Of a DNA stretch of 64,000 nucleotides, positions 46,128 to 56,423 are shown in pieces (position 1 is the stretch's first letter; each line of letters starts with the position of its first letter). This DNA is from Puccinia triticina (taxonomy: Eukaryota > Basidiomycota > Pucciniomycetes > Pucciniales > Pucciniaceae): NCBI RefSeq assembly GCF_026914185.1, contig NC_070564.1, positions 868,001 to 932,000 on the forward strand, written 5' to 3'. The notes below the pieces were generated by a model. That model had not been told where the DNA came from. It made no database searches and saw only the letters and a program-made list of their open reading frames with translations. A program made the position numbers and the translations under genes.

Positions 46128-47440
46128 CGCATCCTTCCCCCAGATCTACCGGTTCATCAGTTTGATTGGTTTATTTTATTAATTTGCTTCTTTCACTATA
46201 AGACTCACCAGGACTCATACACAAATTGCTCCAAAAGTCATCGTTCAAAACAAACACCCCTTATCCATTTGATAAAAAAACTGAAATAACATGCACATTT
46301 CTCTCTGTTGGATATAAACATTTTCTTCATTTTCACACCGTTGAATCACATCACAAAACAGAGAGCGCAATGTACCACAACCACAAATGCACTAGTACAA
46401 ATATGTGCATGTGAACCAATTAGTAATGAAGTGGATCGGAAGATCGGAAAGGATGTCGATGTTGAGCTTCTCGATGATTCAAATCGGATGGGAAGGCCGA
46501 GGTTTCATGTTGAATCAGCATAGCAATGTTTGAGAATTTTCTAGTTGCCATCCTTGCTGGTATTTGTTGGGAACGGGTTGGTAGGCTTGCCGAAATCATG
46601 ATTGCCACTTGATAATGGACAACCGGCTGTATAAGTTGTTGCAGCCTGTCAGTCCTGTCTGAGCAGAGCAGGCCAACTTGGACTTCCTCGAGCGCAATCC
46701 GGGCTGATTCACAGGCTTGTTCTTCAAGGGCTGGCCCGGATCCGATGATTAAGGAGTGATGGCTTCCTGCTTGGTGATCGGCCCTGTGGAATCGCGGTTT
46801 GCGGCAAGCCTGATGGGCTGACGGTGATTAGTCACGGCACTAAGAAGTCTTGCGTCATCGACGAAGGGTCGATCAGCCTCAGGCAGTGCTCATATCGTAT
46901 GCACCTCAGCTTCGTTCCTCTTAAGTCCGTATGTAATGTGTTTTGTAGAATGCTTGGACGGATGGTCCTGTTGCTGTGCACAAATCATGGCATTCTGTAA
47001 TTCCATTTTTTTGTTTTTGCCTCGCATTGTGTAATAAAGATCATCATGATCATTTTCACTTCGGTACAGGCGGGCTCCGTATGGCAGAATGATGGAGATT
47101 AAACTGGCCCTGTGCCAGACAACCCCATAACTATAGCACTCAACTTCACTCTTGAAGTCCAACCATTAAGCAAAACACAATATCAGTCCTGTCCTGATGA
47201 TGGTCATCGTATGAACTCATTGTGGTCGGTTCGGGGATGGTTAAACTGTATAGGAAATCATGCAAGTTAACCGTCTGTTAAACAACTCTTACTCAGCGCT
47301 CATCAGTACCAACCTGTGAATCTGTACTTCAATAACGGTTATGTGAATTTTACAAATCATATTTTACACCCGGGGAGTCCATCCACGGGGAAATCACGCG
47401 GATTCCACGAGGACTCCACGTAGTAGCCGCGCGCGAGGTT
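46128..47440. other. Gene-free stretch
   Basis: Short ORFs occur on both strands, none with recognisable motifs. I see no repeat of note except similarity to repeat C beginning at 47441. Confidence 0.35.
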
Positions 47441-47471
47441 GACCTGTGTAACCTCCAACCAGCCAGTGTTA

Positions 47472-47893
47472 GAGCATCTCCACCGCGGGCCCGGTATTTG
47501 GGTCCCTATTTGGCTCAAATAGGGCCCCAAAAAATGATATAGGGCCCGCGCGGATCTTTCTTTTCCACCGTGAGGGCCGTATTTGATAGGTGAAAGATCG
47601 GTTGGGGCTGCATTAATCGGTGAAAGTGCAGCCCCCGGGTTGGTGAAAGTCCACCGATTGGAGTTGAGGGTGTGTGAAAGTTTGTGAAACCTTCCAAGGT
47701 GGGAAGGTTTCACATGGGACAGGGCAATCGGGCCGGTCCCTATTGGGTTGTATATATACAACCCAATAGGGACTTTTGACCGTGGTCCCTATTATAGGGC
47801 CCCACATAGCGACCGCGGTGGCTGTGGTTTTTGGCCTCGCGGTCCCTATTTGGTCGCATAGGGACCCGAATAGGGACCGCGGTGGAGATGCTC
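47472..47893. repeat. PIF/Harbinger-like MITE with TTA duplication
   Basis: 422 bp. GAGCATCTCCACCGCGG opens it and its complement closes it. TTA precedes and follows. The unoccupied site is visible at about 54677-54690 in repeat C copy 2, where a single TTA (TAA on the plus strand) is present, so both element borders and duplication are confirmed within this window. Confidence 0.92.
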
Positions 47894-47970
47894 TTAGACT
47901 GGGCTCGCGCGTGCACGCGAGCCCAGTCGTGGACTGAGAATCCCTGCAAGATGTTGGAAATCCCTCTCGA

Positions 47971-48207
47971 TTGAAACCCGCTTCAATCCCGCGCAAATCT
48001 GAGACTCTGACTGCCACTCCACACCGCGCCTACACTCCAAAGCTGGCACACACACTCCAAACCCCATCGCCACCTATCGCCACCAAGAAAACAACTCATC
48101 AAAAACAATCACATAACAACTTGAGGTTAAACTGTCGCGCGCGATTGTTTGAGTTGCTGCTAGCTGGTAAGGTTTTTTTTTGGCGCCCATCAACCAACGT
48201 CATCTAA
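47971..48207 (+). other. Conserved 78-codon frame of repeat C
   Basis: The frame begins MKPASIPRKSETLTATPHRA and ends FFWRPSTNVI. Copy 2 at 54604-54368 (minus) differs by a single residue, Lys to Glu-flanking Arg-type change at position 9. A splice-donor-like GGTAAGG follows LFELLLAG in both, so this could be a first exon carried by a repeat. Recent duplication alone could also explain the conservation. Confidence 0.3.
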
Positions 48208-48305
48208 TGCGACTCGTCGCCAATTGATAGTCTCTTTGCTCTGACTAGCCTACTCCTTGGGGTCCCATAGATCTTGCTCGGCTACCTCCCTCCAAGCCCC
48301 TCAGC

Positions 48306-50123
48306 GCCCTTCTTGTTGCAAGTCATTGTGACATGCACTACCTGAATTGACTGCTCGGACCAGTAGTTCTGATGAGTCCTCGGCCTGGTCTGTCCAAACA
48401 GTTCTCAGTCATGGCCGTCCGATGAGATGTCAAACAGCCTTGTTCAAGCAGTCACCAGAAGTGCCCATCGGCTCAGACAGGCAAGTCGGACCTCTTGTCG
48501 GACGGCCATATCCGAGAACTGCTCGGACCGGCTCGTCCAAGCAGTTGAACTTTGCAATGATGGGTCAAGCTGTAACTCTTCACTCAAAACCACTGCCAGA
48601 TAGCATTTCAAGGCTGGTGCAACACATCCTGAATGGGTGAAGTATTAGGAGTGGAAAAAATGTCTGTTGTAGGCTGAATAGTGCTTTTTTGGTGAATCAA
48701 CATGTGAAAAACTTATCTTGGTCAAGTAAGAATCAATGAAGATGTGAATGAGTAGGATAAGTTGATATCATTTGCACTCTTCTATTACCTGTTTTTCTGA
48801 TACAAAAATTGGAGGGCATCAATTCATACATACTTGAAGAATATCTAGAATTTTGATACTTGGCACATGTCTAACTGAGAAGCTGTGGTATTGGCAATGG
48901 TGTGGAATATGTGTGTTGGGAGGACTAGATTCCATTCTAACTCAGGTTGAGGCATTAGTAGGTAAATTATATTTCTGTTCTTCTCTTACCTGATTTTCAT
49001 CTTAATGTGTGCACTATTTGTAGTGCCCCCATGTTGTTGGAATTCCGGAACTGGATTAATTTCTCAAAAGAGAAATACCTCATGTGAGTTGTACAAGTTG
49101 TACATACTCTTGGGGATAAAAATGCTGAAATAGTTTCTTTCACGCATAGGCTTGGCAAGCTCTGATTTAGAGCAGCCAAAGAGAAAGCGCACAGTGTATG
49201 AATTGAGAGATGAAGCAAGTGATGTCATCATCTCTGATGAGAAGGATCAGTGTGTGTTGAACTCGAGGTGAGTCAATGATCAAACTTATTGATGAACAAA
49301 GGAAAGAAGTTGAAAGATTAATCACTTCTTCTCTTTTGCACCTACCTAGTCTCTCTTCTCATTGCAATAGCGCAACACAACAAACACAACCAAAGCTCAT
49401 TCTTGGTATTTCCTCACCAAGTGCTAATACGTCTCTGAAAGACTAAAATCAATCAATCAAATTGATCAAAAAACAGGATTATCATTGTAAAATCACACTA
49501 TCAAATCTTATCCGCAAAATTGATTGATCATCTTTTTAATCAAACATTAGTTAAAATTATCTTTTTGTTATAATTATTAGCACAGATTATATCTGCCTTA
49601 CGTTCTTCATATTCTTTCACATGTTACACAGGAGGGACAGAAGATAGCTGAGTCATTCCCAAATTCATTATTCACTATTTGTATGCCATGAAGCTATTTT
49701 CAATGCTTTCCAATGAATGAGATATTTTGTGTCACTCTGAGTACCATTGGTTCACAGCCAAATTAAGTGGGTACTGGAGGACTTCCCTTCGATTTACACG
49801 GCCGTGTAAAGTCAGATCTGGCACTTGTAAAGCCAGATCTGACTCACCTTGTAATTTTTAGCTTTAGAAGCTGTTCTGCATCATATTATTTCAAGTGCTT
49901 GCTGCAATGCTGGCCTGCCAACCCACACATTCAATATCTCACATAATACAAATGCAGCAATGGGAAATGATTTATTTATTTATGAATAAATCTACTCTTC
50001 AATTTACAATTGTGTTTTAAAACCACCAAATGACACAAGATTTATAATAGAATCTATTCTTCCTACTTATATGAGACCAACTCACTTTTTTCAACTCATG
50101 CCAAGGCCACAATATTCAATTAG
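48306..50123. other. Gene-poor stretch with one possible orphan exon
   Basis: 48350-48545 contains several GAACTGCTCGGACCGGCTCG-like words in both orientations. 49150-49267 is open between AG and a GTGAGT donor, reading SSDLEQPKRKRTVYELRDE and continuing into acidic residues. It looks like an exon, but neighbouring exons could not be found. The rest is AT-rich. Confidence 0.3.
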
Positions 50124-53100
50124 GGTGTTCAAAGTTGACTTGCATAAAATCATAACACCATAAAATCATGAAATTCTGAGGTGAAAAAAAATATGTACAC
50201 CCAAACACTCAAATTATAGCAACATTTCTAAAATGGTACATATAAAATCATCCCACTTTCTTAAATCCACAGAATCCTAGACTCTTGGATCTAAGTTTTG
50301 GGGTGTTTTTTTTACAAAGCTACAACAAAAAATAGCACACACAACAATTAAACACAGGCACAAGTTGAAAATCCCCAAAGACCCAAAGGCCCTATGGATG
50401 ACCCTCCACCTGTGCCGCAGCAACCAGCAAAAGTGGGCCGGTTGTTAGAGTATTCCAGGAAGGCCCTAATCAAGTGATTAGTGGGCTCCCAGGGAGGGGG
50501 TAGGACAAAACCGGAGCCCCTGGGGGGACAACCTCATGGAACAGCACTCCTTAAATAAGTTTTCCGGAGGATCCCCCACGAGCACTTGACCCCAGCCACA
50601 TCCGCTTGTCTCCAATGCCCTGCTATTACTGCTCCCCAATCACCCGCCACCACCAACCATACACCCGTTCCCACTGCCTTGGGCGGTGTTGCTCGCCACT
50701 GTAACCGTTGCGCATGTTCCATTGCATTTACAAAACTACCACCGCCGCTGTTGTCATCTTGTACAAGCTTAAAATCTCTTGTGGTGCCTTGGTAATTACC
50801 AAGGCACCACATCAAGCTCGTCATCCCATTGCTGGGCCAACCCCGCACCACAACCATCACTTGCATAACCTGCCCACCTCAGCCTGTGCAAAGGTCTATC
50901 AACGCGCTCGGGTGGTAACCTCCGTGCAATACACACAAATCCAACAATTATATTTATGTACATGTGTATCTGATTTGGACATGGTCACCAGATTTATAAG
51001 CTACCCAGGCCCGGCTGGCCAAGAACTCACAAGGCCGACTCATTCAAGGCCCCGATCCAGTCAAATATACATATTGAATTTCAGAGTGCAGCTTGCCATG
51101 CATGCACTTCCTTCCTGGCTCAGTTCGCCAGTCTTACCGAGCAGCTTAGCTCATCCGTCCAACCTGACCACCCACCCACAAGCCAAGCGCCCAACACCAT
51201 CCCCCTAGAATGCACTGGCTTTCCCCAACCCTCCTTCTTCTTTGGACCCTCCGCGCTTGAGTAACCAATAACCAAGGATGGTGTGTCACAGTCTCAGAAA
51301 GATGCTCGCGACCAAACGCACGCAGATTGACCAAGAATGCCAAGCGTGGATAGCCTTCAAGGGAGATTATACAACGATGGTAGCGTGCAATATCCTTGAT
51401 GAGAAGTAAAAACAGGTGAGCAATTCAGGACCGTTTATGGCACGTCATATGTATACACAGCAGCAGGAGCGGCAGTCTCATCAGTGTGTTTACAGGCTTC
51501 CGCATTGTACCGTCACACTCCGGCCGTTCCCATCAAGCCCTTCTTGGCCCGGGAGGAGGAAACATTCATGTTCGGCTAAGCAGAAGAGAGTCGAGCCGAC
51601 TGGCCCCAACGACTGGAAGAGCACAGGCAATTCGGCGAAGCAGGAGCCGAGCACGAAGCACCAATCGAGAGCCGTCCAAGTCGCTAGAGCGCGTCTAGCC
51701 CGTGTCGACGAAGGGCGTGCACTCACCATCTCCATGGAAGACGCAGCAGAAGACAAGGCGCCATCACTCGCCGCACAGGGACGGCCCATCTTTGCACCAG
51801 GTCACACCACGACTGCACGAGCATCTCCGCCCCGAAGCAGGCGCACCGACGACCCCGCAGAGCGCTCCCCGCCAAGGATCCGCGCGGGCGGTCCTCCCTG
51901 CGCCCGAATGGATGTGGTACTCCGACAGCAAGGCACACCATTCCAAGCAGGTCTTCAGCAACCTTCCTCCAGCTAAGAGCTCCTCCCTCGGCCCCCCGCC
52001 TAAGAAGCTGGACTCCCAAGACTCAACCGTCCTGAAATTCTTCAATGACTCCTCCAAGGCCGCAAGAGGACTTGCTGTTGGGAAGGAAGGACCTCTTGAC
52101 ATCAAAAAACAAAGCTCTGGAAGAAGAAGAGGAACCCGGTCAGGGCCCCATAATAGTACTTCAGACTGTTGACAACGAAGGAATGGGAACACAAGTGGTC
52201 ATCTCTCCGGACCAAGCAGGAGAGTGGTGGCATGTGCCTGCAGCCGGACGGAAGAGTTCCTGTGACAGCAGTTCATGCGCAAGGTGCATTCAAAGCGTCA
52301 GATCTTCCTGCGCCTGCCCCTTGATGGGTGCCCTTGGCTCGGGCCGTGGCGCCCTGCTGGTCCAGTTCAAGATGGACAAGCCTAAACGGGGTTGCATACG
52401 TTTTTGACAAGGTTGCACGGGAAGGTGGTGCACAAGCAGATTATGGGCGTGACTGCAACCGCTGTGCCAATGTGATTCTTCCCCCCAATGTGATACTCAA
52501 CCTGGAGGCAATCTCTGAATCTTGAGTATTTGTTTAGTATTATGAGCAGGCGGCGAAGGACCTTGATTGTGTTGGCGCCGAGCGCAACCCGGTCTCCCGC
52601 CACCAGCAGCATATCTCACTTCAACCTGCCGGGGGACTGGTGGGTTCTTAGTATTGTAATATTGGCTGGAGAGAAGCTTGTGTCCTTGTTTCTTTTTGAT
52701 CTCCTCTTGTCTTGTGCTATGTGAAGGTAGTTGGGCTTCCCTGATACCCAACAGGTTGAGGAGGTCAACTCCAAGGGAAAAAATGAAGCTAAGGTGGGGT
52801 CTTTGACAAATATCCAACCCCATAGAATTTTCAAGTGCTTAAGCAGGGAATACTCTGTGTACTACTAAGACATCCTTCACCTTACACTCTGTTTTAACCT
52901 GGCCATTGATGATCTTCCTCTCCAAAAATCTGATGATTTATACATAATTTTGTGTCCAAACTGGGAAGTTATGAAAAATGTGAGACTTGAGAGACTCAGT
53001 CATCCAGAATTTCTGACATTTGTAAGGGTGCCACAAAATTGAAGTTGTGGGTTATTTGACAATAGTGATAAAAGTACTGTAGATGCCCACTTACAATGAA

Positions 53101-53413
53101 ATCATTCACTAATTTGTTTTTGAGTGTCAATTAGGCATAAATGTTGATAGAAGCATGACCAATTTTATTGTCTTGCTCCCTAAAGAAAATATAGTCATAT
53201 CATGCTTGTGGGTATTCATTAATTCCATGAGGTGGTGTGTTCTTGGAGGAGCTATGCTTGCAGGTTGGGACTGGAAACCATTGAACCTGGATGAGAGAGT
53301 AACAGGAATCTGAATTTGCAGCGGCGAAGCCGCCTTGGCCTCTAGTCATTTAAAAGTTTTATGATTTTATGATTTTATGTAATGAAGATTTTATGATTTC
53401 AACTTTGAACACC
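50124..53413. repeat. MITE of the GGTGTTCAAAGTTG family split by a Helitron
   Basis: The left half is 50124-50250 and the right half 53346-53413. Joined, they align end to end with the complement of the intact copy at 12928-13121, with no base lost or duplicated at the join (AAATCA|TCATTTAAAAG). Confidence 0.9.
50251..53345 (+). mobile_element. Non-autonomous Helitron, copy 2
   Basis: It starts TCCCACTTTCTTAAATCCAC after A50250 and ends CTCTAG before T53346. The hairpin GCGGC-GAA-GCCGC ends 12 nt before the terminus. The insertion is exactly between A and T of a MITE with no duplication. The first ~300 bp (including CCCAAAGGCCCTATGGATG and CAGGGAGGGGG) are shared with copy 1 and the interior is different. 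The interior has GC-rich open frames (51416-52407) and an exon-like piece ending at a GTGAGC donor near 51415 (MLATKRTQIDQECQAWIAF). These look like captured host sequence, but I cannot name the source. Confidence 0.9.
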
Positions 53414-54269
53414 TTAAATGACACATGCCCCATACCACAAAGCTGCAAAACCCAGAATTTTCTTATTATTTCACAATTTTTATTTTTCCCAGATGAAACT
53501 TAGTTAAGAGGAGAATAGAAATAGAATCTGCTTGTCCTACTAATTCCAAAACCACAGCTCCCAATTTACATATGCACTAAGGATGCAAAATTTAAAGCTT
53601 CATCCAAGCATGGATGACTTCATGAAGTCCAATTTTTGAGTCAAAATTTCAATTAAGGAAAGAGTCAAGGAATTAAGTTGTACCACCAACACACACATCC
53701 ACACAGCAGGCAACTGCTTGAACTCAACTAAGTACCTGTCCTGCCAGAAGTTGGCTGGAATAGACTTACAATGCAAGTACATTATAAAAGGGTGAGCTGT
53801 AAGCTCAAAACCAACCATCTTCATGGTTATGTTTGAGATAGCCTCACACCAAAATCTTCCTTCTAGCTGTAAACCTTGTTTGCACCTACACGTCTCATGG
53901 TGCTCACAGGCTTTGAAAAGCTCGGCAACTGCTTGGACCGGCCAGAAGACTGCTCATACTGGGGAGTCAACTGTATGGACCAACCAGCAGAATGCCCGGT
54001 CATGGCAGGCAGCTGCTCACACTGGCCAGCAGCTGCAAGGACCAGGCAGGAAACTGATTGAACCGGCCAGAAACTGAACAGATAGGTCAGGCAACCCCTG
54101 AGATTGGCCAGAAGACTGCTTGGACGGGGAAGACAACTGCTCTGCCCAACTTCTGGGACCTGGCAGGCAATTGCTTGGGACACCAGACTTCTCGGAACAG
54201 CCAGCAAGGAGTCTGCTTGCAACTTCTCAGTCTCAGACCAGTGATTTAATCACTTGGGATAATGATGGG
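53414..54269. other. Gene-free stretch with degenerate minisatellite
   Basis: 53915-54180 has loosely periodic words such as ACTGCTTGGACCGGCCAGAA and GGCCAGAAGACTGCTTGGAC, a decayed tandem repeat. No gene was recognised. Confidence 0.4.
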
Positions 54270-54709
54270 TTGAGGCTTGGAGGGTGGAGGTAGGCGAGCA
54301 AGATCTATGGGACCCCAAGGAGTAGGCTAGTCAGAGCAAAGAGACTATCAATTGGCAACGAGTCGCATTAGATGACGTTGGTCGATGGGCGCCAAAAAAA
54401 AACCTTACCAGCTAGCAGCAACTCAAACAATCGCGCGCGACAGTTTAACCTCAAGTTGTTATGTGATTGTTTTTGATGAGTTGTTTTCTTGGTGGCGATA
54501 GGTGGCGATGGGGTTTGGAGTGTGTGTGCCAGCTTTGGAGTGTAGGCGCGGTGTGGAGTGGCAGTCAGAGTCTCAGATTCGCGCGGGATTGAAGCGGGTT
54601 TCAATCAAGAGGGATTTCCAACATCTTGCAGGGATTTTCATTCCACAACTGGGCTCGCGTGCACGCGCGAGCCCAGTCTAACACTGGCTGGTTGGAGGTT
54701 ACACAGGTC
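54270..54709 (-). repeat. Repeat C, copy 2 (empty site)
   Basis: An inverted copy of 47441-48305 lacking the 422-bp MITE. Carries the conserved 78-codon frame at 54604-54368. Confidence 0.88.
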
Positions 54710-55168
54710 GCGAGGTTGGACCAGCGGCTGCTGGTCCACACGTTCACGTGACCTCCACCAAGTGGATCACGGGGGCACCTCGTGATGGCCCCAAGGATCC
54801 CACGGATACTTACAGATGTTTACCTGTGGAATCCACGTGGCCACGTAGGCGGGCCTTGAAAATTCAGCGGGGCAGCTTGTTAAAAACTGTTTCTCATGGG
54901 AGTCGAACTCAGAACCAAGGCAGGGTACTTGGATGAGAGGGAGTGCCACACCACACAGCCATTTCACATTGTTGAACCCTGCTTCTTTACACGCTCTGAA
55001 CCCCCCAAACGATGGTTTGTGATTGGGTTTGTGATAGGTTTTTTTGTTAAGTTTTTTTTTTTCAATTTTTTTTTCCTGTCTTCAAAATCAAGTTTTGTTC
55101 GTCTTTCAAAAACTCAGGACCAGCCTGAGGTGGTCTTGGCTGGAAGGAAAAAAAAAAAGAAAATGCCG
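54710..55168. other. Gene-free stretch with T- and A-runs
   Basis: GC-rich to about 54880, then poly-T (55050-55075) and an A-run (55150-55162) directly before repeat A. No gene. Confidence 0.35.
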
Positions 55169-55298
55169 TGGAACCGGCGTGAGCAACAAGCTGACGTGGT
55201 CTCCACGCGTGCCAGGAAGGCACATCGTGGAACCTACAGGGAAAAGTGTGAAGCCCATTGGTTCCACGTGGAAAAAACCTGTTTTGTGGAACCAACAA

Positions 55299-56176
55299 TG
55301 TGGTGATTTATATAGGCGAGCGCGGTAGAATGTCCACGCGGGGATAGCGCGGGCGGGGAATGCACAAAGCCGCTCAGGCAGGGTGCATTCCGGTGAAATA
55401 AGCACTGAGGATGAGGTCAGGAAAGCACACTAGGAAAGCTTACGGAAAGTCACACGCGGATTGGAATGCACGGATTGCGGATTGCGGATTGCGGATTTCG
55501 GATTGGGTATTCGGATTGGAGCGGAAAAAGACAGGGCTGGACTGCGGCGGGACTACACACGTGGACTGGTAGCAGCGGCGCGTCAGCGGGTGAGCCATGA
55601 CAGCCCGAGCGGGTTCCATCAGCGGGTGGAACCGGGGTGAAGGCGGTGGCAAGAGAATGACTGACGGGGGCTAGACAGAGGACGGTGGGAGGGCAAGCGT
55701 CGGAGAGGAGCGGAGTCTGGGAAAGTGACGAGCGGGATAGCGGGCGGATTAGGCGGACTAGTGCGGGAAAGTGTCAGACGTGCGGGATTGGGTGGGAACG
55801 GCAACGTGTGCGGAGGGGAGGACGGAAGGGGGGACTCTCCTATCCTATTATCTTTATCCTATTGAATTATTAGGGATTTCACTCATCATCATTGTACTTA
55901 CAACTACGGACGTACGAGAGTTATTGAGAGGATTATCTGTGTTCTTATCCTTATTCAAGAGTTACTTGCGATTTTTTTGTGCTTACGGCGTGCGGAGCTT
56001 TATTCACTTGCGGACTATTACGCTATAGATCAGGCTCAGTAGAGGAGCGCTGAAGGCTAGCAGAAAGTAGCAGTGCGGAGCCGAGTTACCGACAATCACA
56101 CAGCCCGGACATCAATATTCTTGAAGGAGGCGGTTAGCGGACATTCTTCACCAGCCAACCAGCTTTCATTCTCAAA
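55299..56176 (+). repeat. Solo LTR of the gypsy element 1 family
   Basis: 878 bp, nearly identical to 35574-36448, starting TGTGG and ending CTCAAA. ACAA flanks both sides (55295-55298, 56177-56180), and the empty copy at 7231-7460 has this sequence once. This is the typical product of LTR-LTR recombination. Confidence 0.95.
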
Positions 56177-56222
56177 ACAAGCTTACCAAGGGGTTACCGA
56201 GCCGATCCTTGTCGGTTCCACG

Positions 56223-56423
56223 TGTTGAGATGGTGTAGCCCGTATGTAGTTGTTGTATGCTTGTACATAGATATGCTTCTACCAAGCAGCCCATTACTAC
56301 AGTCTACCGGCTCTCACTATCTGGCTCTTTTACTCACTGAATCTAATCCTTATCTTCACTGTCAAGCCCCCTGCCCGTGAGCACCGGTAGCCCCTCAGTT
56401 TCAGTCCCTGGTGTCCCTCAACA
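56223..56423 (+). repeat. Solo LTR, copia-like, 201 bp
   Basis: TGTTGAG opens and CTCAACA closes it, the inverted ends typical of Ty1/copia LTRs. The flanks CCACG (56218-56222) and CCACA (56424-56428) are a 5-bp duplication with one change. The empty site CCACGGATTA is seen in the other copy of repeat A. Confidence 0.85.

Larger units (their letters stand above)
47441..48305 (+). repeat. Repeat C, copy 1 (contains a MITE)
   Basis: It matches 54270-54709 (minus strand) at very high identity once the MITE 47472-47893 is removed. It includes GGGCTCGCG-CGTGCACGCGAGCCC, a palindrome, and a conserved 78-codon frame (47971-48207). Confidence 0.85.

Noticed and set aside
46420..47162. Minus-strand small ORFs as host genes
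   Set aside because: 60-90 codons, no motifs, no splice signals, no support beyond being open.
51416..52172. Overlapping 150-190 codon ORFs as a new gene
   Set aside because: Several frames and both strands are open because of GC-rich composition, and they lie inside a non-autonomous Helitron. Treated as possible captured cargo only.
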